This document shows positions 36,011-46,010 of a DNA stretch of 64,000 nt, piece by piece (the first letter of the stretch is position 1; each line of letters opens with the position of its first letter). The notes below the pieces were generated by a model. It made no database searches and was not told the origin of the DNA. It saw only the letters and a program-made list of their open reading frames with translations. This stretch comes from Marinobacter flavimaris (GTDB taxonomy: Bacteria; Pseudomonadota; Gammaproteobacteria; Pseudomonadales; Oleiphilaceae), in NCBI RefSeq assembly GCF_002933295.1, contig NZ_PSSW01000002.1, forward strand, positions 248,001 through 312,000. Direction: 5' to 3'. The position numbers were made by a program, and so were the translations under genes.

Positions 36011-36751
36011 TCAGTCAATTTCCTGAAGTCGCTTTCTCATCGATTCCCCTTTCAGAGCCCAGCGGTGAGCGTTGTGCATCAACCGATCCAGAATGGCGTC
36101 CGCCAGAGTGTTATCGCCGATGGCGGCGTACCACTGATCGGTGGGTAGCTGGCTGATGATCATGGTCGAGTGAGTGCCGTGACGGTCATCCATGATCTCC
36201 ATCAGGTCGTTCCGGTGTGCAGGTTTCAGAGCTTCCAGCCCCCAGTCGTCCAGGATCAGCAGCTTTACTTTGGCTAGTTGGCTGAGGGTTTTCTGGTAGG
36301 TGCCATCGGCCTTGGCCTGGGTCAGTTCCAGCAGTAATCGGGAGATCCGGTAATACCGGGTGCTGAGGCCGTTGAGGCAGGCCTGATGCCCCACGGCGCA
36401 ACCCAGATAGGTTTTGCCGCTGCCGCAAGGGCCGGTAATCAACAGGTTCTGACCCCGTTCGAGCCAGTCTGTCTGGGCCAGTTGGGCTACCTGTGTTTTC
36501 TTCAGATTGCGTGGGTGCTGGTAGTCGATGTCCTGAACCGAGGCCCGGAGTTTGAAGCGGGCCTGACGCACCAGGCGATCCTGCTTGCGGTGATCCCGGG
36601 TCTGGAACTCCCGGTCGAGCAACAGCTCCAGGCGTTCGGTGAACGACAGCTCGTCATAAGTTCCCGGCTGGTTTTGTTGATGTTCCAGGGCGGCAGCCAT
36701 GCCGCCGAGCTTCAGATCTCTCAATCGTGTCAGGGTTTGCAAGGTGTTCAT
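36011..36751 (-). CDS. istB: IS21 transposition helper ATPase IstB
   Basis: A 246-residue AAA+ ATPase related to DnaC. Walker [12 protein letters not shown] is near residue 103, Walker [13 protein letters not shown] near 165, and the N-terminal block [12 protein letters not shown] is typical of IstB. It helps the IstA transposase choose targets. It starts 9 bp after the istA stop. It looks complete. Confidence 0.93.
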   Translation of the reverse strand: MNTLQTLTRLRDLKLGGMAAALEHQQNQPGTYDELSFTERLELLLDREFQTRDHRKQDRLVRQARFKLRASVQDIDYQHPRNLKKTQVAQLAQTDWLERGQNLLITGPCGSGKTYLGCAVGHQACLNGLSTRYYRISRLLLELTQAKADGTYQKTLSQLAKVKLLILDDWGLEALKPAHRNDLMEIMDDRHGTHSTMIISQLPTDQWYAAIGDNTLADAILDRLMHNAHRWALKGESMRKRLQEID

Positions 36752-36760
36752 GCGGGTATC

Positions 36761-38131
36761 CTAGTGGAAGCTCTTCGGGCCACGGATGTTCTCGTGGTGC
36801 TGGGGCAGTTCTGTGTGCAAGGGCAGTTGTTCGGGCAACTTGTCCCGGTTGCTCCGGAGAATGGCCTTGATGTGTTTCAGCCGGTCCAGGCCTTCGCGGT
36901 TGGCAATGCGGCAACCGGCGTTAAGGCGCTCGCTGGGATATTCCTTGCTCAGATTGAGTAGCCCAAGACAGACCCGGTAGGCCTGCTCCGGATGCTCCCG
37001 CTCATCCAGTCGGTCACTGACCCAGATCAGGGTGTCCGGCCCGATGTCCCGGGCCCAGTTCTTAAGCCGGCCGGGGGACCACTGTTGTTGTTTTTGATGG
37101 CGGGTGGGCATGTGCCCTGACTCGGTCGTGATGCCGTACTGATGACTGCGTGGGTGGCTGGCGATCTGTCGTTGCCGGAAGTAGATCTGTACCAGTCGCT
37201 CACTGGCGTGGAGGTCCACCTGCTCGCCCACATACTGGTGCGGCACCGAGTAGTGGTGCTGGCTGAACTCGATGTGGTAATCGATGTTGACCCGGCAACG
37301 CCGGATCTCGACGTACTCATAGGGGTGTTTGGGTAGCGCCTTCAGGGCTGGCTGGTCGAGCGTCTTGAAGGCCTCCTTCCGGTTGCCTGGCAGCGCTCGG
37401 AATGGTCGGCTGTTCAGGTCGTCCAGCAGGGACCGGATGCACTGATTCAGGTCGGCCAGACAGGCTTTGTTGACACCGCTACGCAGATTATCGGGGATAA
37501 TCATCTCCGGAACACCCGCAAAAAACTCAAAGGTGCGCACGTGACTCATCAACCAGTCCTGCAAGCCCTGGCTCCAGGTGGCCTCCGCATAGGTGTAATT
37601 CGAAGCCCCCAGCACGGCGACAAACACCTGGGCCGTGCGGATTTCGCCGGTTTGCGGGTTAATGATCGGAACGGTGGGGCCACAGTAGTCAATGAAGCAC
37701 TTTTCACCGGCCTTGTGGATCTGGCGCATAGAGCGCCTTTGCTGCTTTTGCCAGTGCCGGAAGCGGTCACAGTATTGAGAATAGCTGTAACAGCGATTGG
37801 GGTATTGGGCGGTGTATTCCTCCCATAGCAGTTGCTTGGTAACGCCCTTGTGTTTGAGGCTCTGATGGACGGTCAACCAGTCCGGTACCTGATAGCGGCT
37901 GGAGCTGGTGGGGTCAGCACCGGGATAGAGCATGGCCGCCAGGCGGCCATCGTCCAGATCCTCGGGTAAGGGCCAGGTGATCTCTAAAGCCTGGGCTCGG
38001 GTCAGGAGCTTCTGGATAGCCCCGACACTGGTCTTGGTGCTGGCGCTGATTTGCCGGATCGAAAGCCCGGCTTCCAGCCTCAGGCGAAGCACTTCTCTTA
38101 TTTTGCGCATTGGAATTCTCTTTGCTGCCAT
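36761..38131 (-). pseudogene. istA: IS21 transposase IstA with internal deletion (catalytic Glu segment missing)
   Basis: 456 residues from ATG 38131 (MAAKRIPMRKIREV). An N-terminal HTH (LSIRQISASTKTSVGAIQKL), the first catalytic Asp region CFIDYCGPTVPI and second Asp region PEMIIPDNLRSGVN are present. Then SGVNKAC passes directly to LADLNQCIRSLLDDLNSRPF. In IS21 transposases this point normally holds about 55-60 residues, including the NPTYQ block and the KAKVEVGVQ-like helix with the third catalytic acidic residue. Without it the enzyme should be inactive. The reading frame is intact, so no stop or frameshift reveals the loss. The size is judged from remembered family sequences. Confidence 0.75.
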
Positions 38132-39205
38132 GACCCTGATTCCCAAAAAAAGAACCAGAGTAGCAAGCGGTTGAATAAACAATGCGTTAAGAAGGATTCT
38201 GGTTGAACGTGAACACCGATTCCGGCATGGTGAACACCGATTCCGGAAATTTCCGAAAAGTGTTCATCTTCGACCAGAATGACTGTTCACGTTGAACCAG
38301 AATAGGTGTTCACGTTCGTCCGGAATGGGTGTTCATGATGGGCCGGAATATGCAGGGGGCAGTCAGCATGTGCGTAAGCTTGAAGAGCAGCTCGGTACCG
38401 AATTGCTTGTGAGGCAGGGTAAGCAGTTTTCTCTATCGGGTGCAGGCGAAAGGCTTTATACCGAGGCGCAGGGCATCCTCTTTGCGTTGTCGAATCTGGA
38501 ACAGACAGTCGGAGAGGATCCGCCCTTTGCAGGCAGTGTGCGGATCATGTCTCCGGGTAGTGTCGGGCTGAAGCTTTATCCACATCTCTTGGCGCTACAG
38601 AGCAAGCACCCGAAGCTTGTTATCGATTACCGGTTTGCGCCAAATCCGGATGTGGAGAACGCGATCGCGAAGTCGATTGTTGATCTCGGATTCATGACTT
38701 CGAAATCTACCCTGTCCGAGGTAAGTTGCACGCCTGTCGCGCAGGAATCGCTGCTGTTGGTAACACCTGCTACTGTCGAGGAACCGGACTGGGACACTCT
38801 GATGGCTCTAGGGTTTATCGATCACCCGGATGGGAGTCATCACGCCAGCTTGCTTCTTGGTGCCAATTACCCTGAGTTTCAGCACAGTAACCTGTTTCCC
38901 AGAAAGGGGTTCTCGAACCAGATCGGTTTGATTCTGGAGCCGGTTAGTATGGGTTTGGGTTTTACCGTCTTACCTGCACATGCCGTTGAGGCCTTTGAGA
39001 AGTCTGAGCACATCAAAGCTCATCCTCTCGCTAACCCGGTCAGCGAAACGTTATATCTGTGCGTTCCCCGGCATCGGGCACTTCAGGCGAGGATGAAGAC
39101 TGTAATAGCTGAAGCCAAGAGGGGGCTTTAAAACCGGCTGTTGCCTTCGTCTTTTACTTGGCCTTTTCTGGCAAGACGCAGAAGGCATTTGTTCGCCAGC
39201 AAGCA

Positions 39206-40246
39206 TTACTCGAAACCCGCCAACCTCAACGTCATTTCCCCGGCTGAGATCTCTTCGCACCCCATGGTGTTCTGCCCCGCCCAAAGGGGCGAAAAGTCTC
39301 CCTTGCCAAGCTTTTCCGCCTCCGATCTGAGGGGTGCCAACGCAGCCGCCGCATTGGGAAAATCAGGCACGCGCAAACTGATAGGGCCTTGCTCGCGAAT
39401 GAGCCGGTTGACGATGCCGCGCGCTGGCCGGCCGGAAAACACGTTGGTGATTTCGGTGTGGGAAGCTTGCTGGGACTGAAGGGCGGCCCGGTGGATGGCA
39501 CTGGTTTTTGCTTCGGTACACAGCAGGTAAGCTGTGCCGACCTGGGCCGCGGTGGCGCCCAGTTGTATGGCTGCTTTGACACCTTCGGAAGAGGCAATGC
39601 CGCCTGCCGCAATTACAGGGAGCTTCACTCTGGATGTGATTCGGGGGAGTAACGCAAAGATACCCATGTGCAGACCAAGGTCGTCAGACAGAAAGTGGCC
39701 GCGGTGACCACCGGCCTCGAGCCCTTGCGCAATGATGGCGTCCGCGCCTCTCTCCTCCAGCCACAAGGCTTCGGCCACCGTAGTGGCACTGGCCAGTACT
39801 TTAACACCGTTGGATTTGATGTGGGCCAGCAAATCGGGGGCCGGTAAGCCGAAGTGAAAGCTCACTACCGCAGGCTTCAATTCAGCCACCAGGTCGGCCG
39901 TTTGTTCATCGAAAGGGCGGCGGCCTGGGCCGCCGGCGTCTTCGTTCATCTCCAGCCTCAGTTCCTGGTAGTAGGGTTGCAGGCTTTGCCGCCAGGCGGC
40001 TTCTTTCTCCGGGTCTTCCGGTGGCTGGGTGTGGCAGAAGAAATTAAGATTGAAGGGGCGGTCTGTAGCGGCTCGGATCCTGGCCATTTCTTCGCGGATT
40101 TTTTCGCCTGTGAGCATGGCGCAGGGGAGCGAACCCAGCCCGCCCGCTTTGGAAACTGCGATGGTCAACGCGCTGTCCTGCACGCCCGCCATGGGCGCCT
40201 GAATCACTGGGTAGTCAACGTTCAGAAGTTCCCGGAGGGTGGTCAT
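39206..40246 (-). CDS. Nitronate monooxygenase (2-nitropropane dioxygenase family)
   Basis: A 346-residue FMN TIM-barrel enzyme. Seen: VIQAPMAGVQDSALTIAVSK, GGLGSLPCAML, VSFHFGLP, the phosphate-binding AQGLEAGGHRGHF, IAAGGIASSEGV and TQVGTAYLLC-like sequence (AAQVGTAYLLCTEAK). Members oxidise nitronates such as propionate-3-nitronate. ATG 40246 is used. Single gene; a shortened tautomerase gene lies just upstream. Confidence 0.9.
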   Translation of the reverse strand: MTTLRELLNVDYPVIQAPMAGVQDSALTIAVSKAGGLGSLPCAMLTGEKIREEMARIRAATDRPFNLNFFCHTQPPEDPEKEAAWRQSLQPYYQELRLEMNEDAGGPGRRPFDEQTADLVAELKPAVVSFHFGLPAPDLLAHIKSNGVKVLASATTVAEALWLEERGADAIIAQGLEAGGHRGHFLSDDLGLHMGIFALLPRITSRVKLPVIAAGGIASSEGVKAAIQLGATAAQVGTAYLLCTEAKTSAIHRAALQSQQASHTEITNVFSGRPARGIVNRLIREQGPISLRVPDFPNAAAALAPLRSEAEKLGKGDFSPLWAGQNTMGCEEISAGEMTLRLAGFE

Positions 40247-40273
40247 GGTGAGTTCTGCTCCCCTGTTAGTTGG

Positions 40274-40354
40274 TTATCGTTTTCGCAGTTCGGTGACGGT
40301 TTCCCCTTTGACGCCCCAGTTGTCATCGGTGATCTTGATATTGACATAAGGCAT
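40274..40354 (-). pseudogene. Shortened 4-oxalocrotonate tautomerase-like gene
   Basis: A 26-codon frame (stop 40274) begins MPYVNIKIT, the invariant start of small tautomerases with catalytic Pro after the initiator Met, and ends DDNWGVKGETVTELRKR, which matches the C-terminus of the DTDNWGVGGE type. The 35 or so residues normally in between are missing, in frame. GAGG precedes the ATG. It could still make a 26-residue peptide, but it cannot fold as a tautomerase. It is too short to be found by usual gene length limits. Confidence 0.75.
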
Positions 40355-40427
40355 TCGAAATTCCTCTTGTTCAATGGTTGGATGCCCTGCCGCACTACAG
40401 GCTTTTAGATATGCGAGTGCTGGAAAA

Positions 40428-40754
40428 GTGAGTGAATACATCGAATACCTAAAAGAAACTTTTTCCGAATTCGGTGAAATTCGCGCCAGAAAGATGTTTG
40501 GTGGCTACGGCATCTACCACGATGATGTGATGATAGGCCTTGTCGCCGACGACATGCTCTACCTGAAAGTAGACTCTGAGTCCGTCAGCTGTTTTGAAGA
40601 ACGTGGGTTATCACAGTTCATGTATCCGAAGGGACAGAGAATGGTGGGAATGTCATACTACCTGGCACCCGAAGAGGCGCTGGAAGACCCATCAGAAATG
40701 CGTCATTGGGCGACAATGGCCTACGGTGCAGCACTAAGATCACGTAAACAATAA
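40428..40754 (+). CDS. TfoX N-terminal domain family protein
   Basis: A 108-residue protein: VSEYIEYLKETFSEFGEIRA, then RKMFGGYGIYHDDVMIGLV and DDMLYLKVD, the TfoX_N signature. Full-length TfoX promotes competence genes, but single-domain proteins such as this have no settled function. GTG 40428 is chosen because family members begin SEYIEYL; the frame upstream to 40374 has no coding character. Confidence 0.83.
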   Translation: MSEYIEYLKETFSEFGEIRARKMFGGYGIYHDDVMIGLVADDMLYLKVDSESVSCFEERGLSQFMYPKGQRMVGMSYYLAPEEALEDPSEMRHWATMAYGAALRSRKQ

Positions 40755-40819
40755 TCACTGCCGGGCTGCCTGTTCGCGATGTTTCAGGTGTCTCAGTAAG
40801 AGGCGATAGAGAAAAACCG

Positions 40820-41221
40820 ATGACTGTTCATTCTGGTTCCTGCCTGTGTGGCACTGTGAAATTTGAGGTACAAGGCAGTTTCGACAGTTTCTATCTGTGT
40901 CATTGCCAACACTGCCAAAAAGATACCGGATCTGCTCATGCGGCAAATTTGTTCTCGCAGTCCGCTGAATTGACCTGGTTATCCGGTAAAGACGCTGTGA
41001 CCTCCTTTACGCTCTCTGGCACTCGTCACAACAAGAGCTTTTGTAAGTTGTGCGGGTCAGCATTGCCGAGCACTCAGCTTGAAGGTGTTGTTGTCGTTCC
41101 TGCAGGATGTTTAGACAGCAGAATCTCCATGGTACCCACAGCCCACATTTTTACAGGCAGTAAAGCACCCTGGGATGGCGACTTTGGCGACGTGCCAGAG
41201 TTTGAGGGCCTGCCAGAGTAA
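40820..41221 (+). CDS. GFA family protein (glutathione-dependent formaldehyde-activating type)
   Basis: A 133-residue zinc protein. Cysteine motifs GSCLCGTVKFEV, LCHCQHCQKDTGS and FCKLCGSALPS follow the Gfa pattern. The family name comes from a formaldehyde-glutathione enzyme, but most members are uncharacterised. It has its own start at ATG 40820 and is followed 44 bp later by a serine hydrolase gene. Confidence 0.87.
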   Translation: MTVHSGSCLCGTVKFEVQGSFDSFYLCHCQHCQKDTGSAHAANLFSQSAELTWLSGKDAVTSFTLSGTRHNKSFCKLCGSALPSTQLEGVVVVPAGCLDSRISMVPTAHIFTGSKAPWDGDFGDVPEFEGLPE

Positions 41222-41265
41222 GCTAGTTGCATAAATCCGAAAACCCGCAAGTAGGTGCCCCCTCT

Positions 41266-42480
41266 ATGACGGAACACTCACAGGTTGCTGGCCTGTCTAC
41301 GGATCATCTTTCAAACATTGAAAGCCACCTTGACCGTTGCTACGTCCAGCCCGGGAAGTTACCCGGCGCGCTGACACTGGTCGCCCGGCAAGGGGAAATT
41401 GCCTATGTGAAAGCCCAGGGACTGATGGACGTGGAACGCAACAAGCCGGTCCGCCGGGATACGGTGTTCCGCATCTATTCCATGACCAAGCCGATCACAT
41501 CTATCGCCATGATGCAGCTTTATGAGCAGGGACGGTTTTTACTGGATGATCCCGTACACAAGTATATTCCTGCCTGGAAAACCCGGCGGATTTATAAAAG
41601 CGGGGTTTACCCCAACTTCCTGACCACGCCTGCATCCAGCACCATGACAATTCGCGACCTGTTCACGCATATGTCAGGCCTGACTTACGGATTTATGCAG
41701 CGCACCAACGTTGACGCTGCCTACCGCGAGCTTAAGCTGGATGGCAGCCGGAGCATGACGCTGGAAGCCCTGGTCGATCGCCTCGCAGAGCTGCCTCTGG
41801 AGTTTTCCCCGGGCACAGCCTGGAACTATTCGGTCAGCACGGATGTGCTTGGGTATCTGGTGCAGTTGCTGGCTGATAAGCCATTTGACGAGTATCTCCG
41901 AGAGCACATCTTTGAGCCTCTGGATATGCCTGACACCGGCTTCCACGTTCGGGATGATCAACTTGACCGCTTCGCTGCCTGCTATCAGTACCAACCTGGT
42001 GATCAGTTCGCGTTGCAGGATGATCCCGAAACGTCTCCCTTCCGCCGAAAACCTCAGTTTTTGTCAGGTGGTGGCGGGCTGGTTTCCACCATTGACGATT
42101 ATTTCCACTTCGCCCAGGCGTTGTGTCAGGGTGGCGAGTTCCGCGGGCGGCGGATTATTGGTCGAAAAACGCTGGAATTCATGTGTCGCAACCACCTGCC
42201 TTACAATCAGGACCTACCGGGCCTGTCTGTCGGTGCTTTCAGCGAGACACCTTATGCCGGCACTGGCTTTGGTCTGGGCTTTTCGGTAAAAACCGACGTC
42301 GCCAAATCCCAGACCAACGGATCGGTCGGTGAGTACGGTTGGGGTGGCCTTGCGAGCACCAACTTTTTCGTCGATCCCGTGGAGGAGCTGGTGATGATCT
42401 TCATGACGCAACTGATTCCCTCATCAACATACCCCATCCGTCAGGAGTTACGGGCAATCGTTAACGGAGCGCTGCTATGA
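41266..42480 (+). CDS. Serine hydrolase of the beta-lactamase / EstB type
   Basis: A 404-residue class C beta-lactamase-like hydrolase. The nucleophile motif SMTK (SxxK) lies near residue 77 in [20 protein letters not shown]; the Tyr motif is in [13 protein letters not shown] and the third box is near EYGWGG. No signal peptide is visible, so a cytoplasmic esterase is likelier than a penicillin hydrolase. ATG 41266 has AGGTG upstream. It overlaps the next gene as ATGA. Confidence 0.87.
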   Translation: MTEHSQVAGLSTDHLSNIESHLDRCYVQPGKLPGALTLVARQGEIAYVKAQGLMDVERNKPVRRDTVFRIYSMTKPITSIAMMQLYEQGRFLLDDPVHKYIPAWKTRRIYKSGVYPNFLTTPASSTMTIRDLFTHMSGLTYGFMQRTNVDAAYRELKLDGSRSMTLEALVDRLAELPLEFSPGTAWNYSVSTDVLGYLVQLLADKPFDEYLREHIFEPLDMPDTGFHVRDDQLDRFAACYQYQPGDQFALQDDPETSPFRRKPQFLSGGGGLVSTIDDYFHFAQALCQGGEFRGRRIIGRKTLEFMCRNHLPYNQDLPGLSVGAFSETPYAGTGFGLGFSVKTDVAKSQTNGSVGEYGWGGLASTNFFVDPVEELVMIFMTQLIPSSTYPIRQELRAIVNGALL

Positions 42481-43403
42481 ACACAGTTTCAACACCCTAT
42501 CCAATCGGCACTCCCGGCACTCCCTGGGGCGATGCGGAACGCGCCGAGTGGTTGTCACGGCAGACTCGTCAGCGCAGTTACGAGGCGGCGGTGTTGAGTG
42601 TGATCGAGGGCCTGCGCTCGCGCTTTGACGTGGAAGAGTACGGCGCTCTGGATTACGGCCCGGATTACTATCCGCTGATGGCGATTCGCAGCCGCGGCTG
42701 GAATAACGATCTGCCGGTGGTGCTGATAACCGGCGGGGTTCACGGCTATGAAACCAGTGGTGTGCATGGCGCGCTACAGTTCCTGGATAAGCACGCAGCG
42801 GATTATGCCGGCCGCGTGAACTTGCTGGTTGCGCCCTGTGTCAGTCCCTGGGCGTATGAGCGCATTCATCGCTGGAACTATAATGCGATTGATCCCAACC
42901 GTTCATTCCACGAGGGCAGTCGGGCGGAGGAGTCAGCCGCCCTTATGCGATTGGTAGCGCCTGTTCGTGACAGTGCCCTGATTCATATCGACCTGCACGA
43001 GACTACCGATACCGACGAATCAGAGTTTCGCCCGGCGCTGGCTGCCCGCGACGGCAAGCCGTTCGAGCCGGCCGGGATTCCCGATGGCTTTTATGTGGTC
43101 GACGACAGCGAGAACCCACAGCCTGAATTCCAGCAGGCATTGATCAGGGCGGTGGAGCAGGTGACGCATATTGCGCCGGCCGATGACAGCGGCGAGATCT
43201 TCGGCTCCCCGGTGGTCGCCCGGGGCGTGATCGCGTATCCGCTCACGCAGTGGGGCCTGTGCGCCGGTATTACGAGTGCGCCCTACCGGACCACCACCGA
43301 GGTTTACCCCGACAGCCCCCGCGTAACCCCCGAGCAATGCAATGCCGCGCAGGCCGCGGCGGTGTGTGCTGCCATCGACTATGGGCTTACTCACTCTCAA
43401 TAG
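42477..43403 (+). CDS. M14-type metallocarboxypeptidase / succinylglutamate desuccinylase-like
   Basis: A 308-residue zinc hydrolase. The zinc motif HxxE is [16 protein letters not shown] near residue 90, the third ligand is in HIDLHETTD near 168, and [12 protein letters not shown] fits the substrate-binding Asn-Arg pair. Members remove C-terminal residues or acyl groups from amino acids. Translationally coupled to the serine hydrolase by an ATGA overlap, which suggests a shared pathway, possibly peptide or amide breakdown. Confidence 0.85.
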   Translation: MNTVSTPYPIGTPGTPWGDAERAEWLSRQTRQRSYEAAVLSVIEGLRSRFDVEEYGALDYGPDYYPLMAIRSRGWNNDLPVVLITGGVHGYETSGVHGALQFLDKHAADYAGRVNLLVAPCVSPWAYERIHRWNYNAIDPNRSFHEGSRAEESAALMRLVAPVRDSALIHIDLHETTDTDESEFRPALAARDGKPFEPAGIPDGFYVVDDSENPQPEFQQALIRAVEQVTHIAPADDSGEIFGSPVVARGVIAYPLTQWGLCAGITSAPYRTTTEVYPDSPRVTPEQCNAAQAAAVCAAIDYGLTHSQ

Positions 43404-43425
43404 GCCAAATAAGTGGGAAAGCTGA

Positions 43426-44241
43426 CTAGCCGGACTCGGATAGATAGGGCTGCGCCAGGGCCTCAAGCTTTTCTTCTCTGAGTTCGCCGATGGCATTCCA
43501 TATGTGCTCTGCAAGCTCCGGGTTTGCCGCTTTGAATTCCCGTGAGAGCATCAGGTAGTAGGGCTTGGTTTTGAGAGGGGGATCAATCCGGACAATGCCC
43601 GGGAGCTGCCTGGCGTTCTGGCGTAACAGAAAATCGGCGGTGACCGATTGGAGCGCAACGGCATGAACGCGTCTGGCAGTCAGTAACTGCAGGCTCTGCC
43701 TGGAACTCCGAACCTTGATTACGGAAACGCCCAGGTTCTCCAGATCGTTCACGATTGAGTAGCCCAATGGGGCGCCAACTGACAGGTCCGTGTCTTCGAA
43801 AGCCTTGCCGCTCCAGCCCAGCTCTGTATCTGGCAGGACATAGAGATTGTAGCTGATGGTGGTTAGTCGGCGGGTAGGGTCAACCTGACCGTCCCGCCGG
43901 GGGTATTCGCCAATTCGGGTGCGCGCGGCATTGTAAGAGGCATTGAAGATACCATCCACCTGGCCGGTTTCGAGCATGGCCAGGCATCGTTTCCAGGGGT
44001 ATCGGCTGAACTTGATCCGCAAACCCGGTATCCGTTCCTCTACCAGCTTGACCAACTCCACGGCTGCGCCGGGATTCTCCAGAACCTTTTCGGTGTCACC
44101 CATGTAGTAGGGGAACTGGGTTTTATCCTCATAGGCAACATGCAGGACGGTTTCCGCATGGCCAATTCGGGCTGGGCTCCAGAGAAGCAGAATGGATAGC
44201 GCGAGAGTGAGACCTGCATGAAGACACGCTTTCATGGGCAT
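43426..44241 (-). CDS. Periplasmic solute-binding protein, amino-acid-type
   Basis: About 270 residues, exported (LTLALSILLLWSPARIGHAE). Mature part: TVLHVAYEDKTQFPYYMGD, ENPGAAVELVKLVEERIPGL, FSRYPWKRCLAMLETGQVDG, YSIVNDLENLGV. This is the SBP_bac_3 fold, in the branch that is not linked to ABC genes and often acts as sensor or enzyme-like periplasmic protein. ATG 44241 or 44235 is the start; the 40-codon extension upstream is not used. It converges on the M14 gene. Confidence 0.8.
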   Translation of the reverse strand: MPMKACLHAGLTLALSILLLWSPARIGHAETVLHVAYEDKTQFPYYMGDTEKVLENPGAAVELVKLVEERIPGLRIKFSRYPWKRCLAMLETGQVDGIFNASYNAARTRIGEYPRRDGQVDPTRRLTTISYNLYVLPDTELGWSGKAFEDTDLSVGAPLGYSIVNDLENLGVSVIKVRSSRQSLQLLTARRVHAVALQSVTADFLLRQNARQLPGIVRIDPPLKTKPYYLMLSREFKAANPELAEHIWNAIGELREEKLEALAQPYLSESG

Positions 44242-44402
44242 GCTCAAAAGAGTGAAGAGACAGGAATAGCTTAGTTTGTGGCGAGGAATTTTCAATACAT
44301 CTTTCCATTGAGACCAGCAGGTCTGGCATCGGGCTGGAATGTATAAGACCATGCTATCCATACTTTCGAAAAGAGGCCATTACGGCCTGGGAGACCTGAT
44401 CA

Positions 44403-44711
44403 ATGAAGTACAAGAGTCTTGGGTTTTTGTTGGCGGTTGGCGCTTTGACGGGCTGTCAGACGTCCTCTCATGTTTCTTCCGCAGCTATGGATGGAGACGG
44501 CATTACCTGTAATGAAATCTACCAGGCATTTTCAGCCTATGAGAGTGACCGGCAATCCGCGGCGGCTTGGGCCCAGCTGGGCACCTTGATCAGCCCCAGT
44601 GCCGGGAACTACGCGGATATGGGCGTGAAAACCGCCGCGAAATACTACGATCAGATCAAGGCGGCAACGAATATCTCTCTCGCTGTGCGCGGTTGTCAGC
44701 CGGTGCAGTGA
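44403..44711 (+). CDS. Small lipoprotein of unknown function
   Basis: A 102-residue lipoprotein: signal FLLAVGALTGC with the lipobox Cys at 18. The mature part is helical and ends with a second Cys (VRGCQPVQ); ITCNEIYQAFSAYESDRQS gives a possible disulfide partner. I do not know the family. It is divergent from the solute-binding protein and 27 bp before the end of the convergent TauD-like gene. Confidence 0.72.
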   Translation: MKYKSLGFLLAVGALTGCQTSSHVSSAAMDGDGITCNEIYQAFSAYESDRQSAAAWAQLGTLISPSAGNYADMGVKTAAKYYDQIKAATNISLAVRGCQPVQ

Positions 44712-44738
44712 CGCACGGCCGCATGCAAAACGGGTGAA

Positions 44739-45830
44739 TCAGTTCTGCATGCGGATATCGTCTTTCCACCGGAAGCCCACGCCACCGGCCTGCCATACGC
44801 CGTCTTTGTTGAACGGGTGGGGGCCGGCCATGTTGATGTATTGGGGCAGCCCGAAATGGGGCGACAGGTTTCTCGGTGCCTTGATGGTGACCCGGTCCAT
44901 GATGCGCAGTCCCTGTTGCTCTGCCGGCAGATGCGCTTCTGGCGCGGCGCGGTGGGCGACGGCCCAGTTATCGATAAATAACAGATCGCCGGTTTCGTAT
45001 TCGTAGCGAATTCCGTAGCCACCCTCGAAGGAATCGTTCAGCAGATCGTTGTAATCGTTGAACAGTTCCTTCATGGCGGCCTCGTCCAGCAGGTGGAAGC
45101 TGTCCGCGGGTGCGGGTAGGGTCTTCAACTGGTCGAGCGTCAGACCTTCTTCCGGCAGGCGCTCCAGCACGGCGCCGGTCATGCCCAGATGCAGCCAGAC
45201 ACTCTTGCGACCGGAAATCGGGTGGGTGTGAACCACGGGGTGGGTCACACTGGATGCGGAGTTTACCGACACCAGTCGTTCCCAGAAATCCTGTTTCTCC
45301 GGAGGGAGTGCGTCAAAGGCCGCACCCTGGTGCGCGAAGTGGGTGCCGCCGCCATTCTCGGGCGCACGGGCCATGTAGTAGGCGCTGTGGGAGAAGGTGG
45401 CGGCTTCGAAACTGCCATCGTTGTGCCATTGCGGGCCAACGCCAAGAATGCCCTGGCGGCCATCGTTAGAGCAGCGGAAAATGTGCCGGTTACGGCCGGG
45501 TGTTGCGGGATGCACGCCGTGGGTGGAATGGATCTCGCGCCCGCCCCACCATTTGCAGGCTTCAATCAGTTCATCGGGGGAAAGGCCGGCTTGGTGCTTG
45601 AATACGATGAACCCGCGATTTGCCATTTCCTCTTCCAGGGCCTTGATAGCCGGCTCTGGCAGCTGGTTGCGCACGTCGGATCCGTAGATCTCAACGCCGA
45701 TAGGGTCCAGTGGCTTGAGGGTTAAACCTTCCTGTTCGAGCAGTGCCACGTTATCAGGGTTCAGGGGCGCTACGGTGGAGGTGGGTTCGAGGGTCTTTTC
45801 CAGGGTCTGTGCCATAACCTTCACTACCAT
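44739..45830 (-). CDS. TauD/TfdA-family Fe(II)/2-oxoglutarate dioxygenase
   Basis: A 363-residue non-haem iron enzyme. The HxD iron ligands are in GPQWHNDGSFE near residue 135 and the distal His in NWAVAHRAAP near 300, followed by the 2-oxoglutarate-binding Arg region (LRIMDRVTI). The substrate of the subgroup is unknown; taurine specificity is not implied. The start may be ATG 45830 or 45815. It is divergent from the betaine-type ABC importer, so that substrate and this oxidation may belong together, for example for a quaternary amine. That link is inference. Confidence 0.83.
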   Translation of the reverse strand: MVVKVMAQTLEKTLEPTSTVAPLNPDNVALLEQEGLTLKPLDPIGVEIYGSDVRNQLPEPAIKALEEEMANRGFIVFKHQAGLSPDELIEACKWWGGREIHSTHGVHPATPGRNRHIFRCSNDGRQGILGVGPQWHNDGSFEAATFSHSAYYMARAPENGGGTHFAHQGAAFDALPPEKQDFWERLVSVNSASSVTHPVVHTHPISGRKSVWLHLGMTGAVLERLPEEGLTLDQLKTLPAPADSFHLLDEAAMKELFNDYNDLLNDSFEGGYGIRYEYETGDLLFIDNWAVAHRAAPEAHLPAEQQGLRIMDRVTIKAPRNLSPHFGLPQYINMAGPHPFNKDGVWQAGGVGFRWKDDIRMQN

Positions 45831-46010
45831 GCTGCTCGCTATTTAGACAGCCTAACCCGTTGGGTTTCCGGATTTCAAATACGATGTCCGTTCCGCCCGA
45901 TTTTGGAACTGGCCTCCTGCGGGCCGGTGCCGGCAAGACCAAATCCCGTTTGCCTTCGTAGATGCGGCCTCTAGACTGATAGTGGTAACCAAAAACCGAG
46001 AGGAATGGCC

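Larger units (their letters stand above)
35912..38354 (-). mobile_element. IS21-family insertion sequence (2443 bp)
   Basis: The ends read TGCATATTCCGGC and its complement GCCGGAATATGCA, beginning TG and ending CA as in IS21. Several copies of GAACGTGAACACC and CATTCCGG lie inside both ends, the multiple terminal binding repeats of this family. The element carries istA and istB in order on the minus strand. Flanks are GGGGG on each side (35907-35911 and 38355-38359), a 5-bp target duplication within a G-run. Confidence 0.92.
35814..39131 (+). pseudogene. LysR-family regulator gene split by IS21-type insertion
   Basis: The N-terminal part at 35814-35911 gives [20 protein letters not shown] and LHMTQSG, the start of a LysR HTH. 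The rest resumes at 38355 (SQHVRKLEEQLGTELLVRQG) and runs to 39131 with a full effector domain. With one copy of the 5-bp duplication removed, the halves rejoin in frame as MTQSGGSQHVRKLEEQ. The insertion is in the recognition helix, so DNA binding is lost. It was probably the regulator of the divergent VOC gene. Confidence 0.9.
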
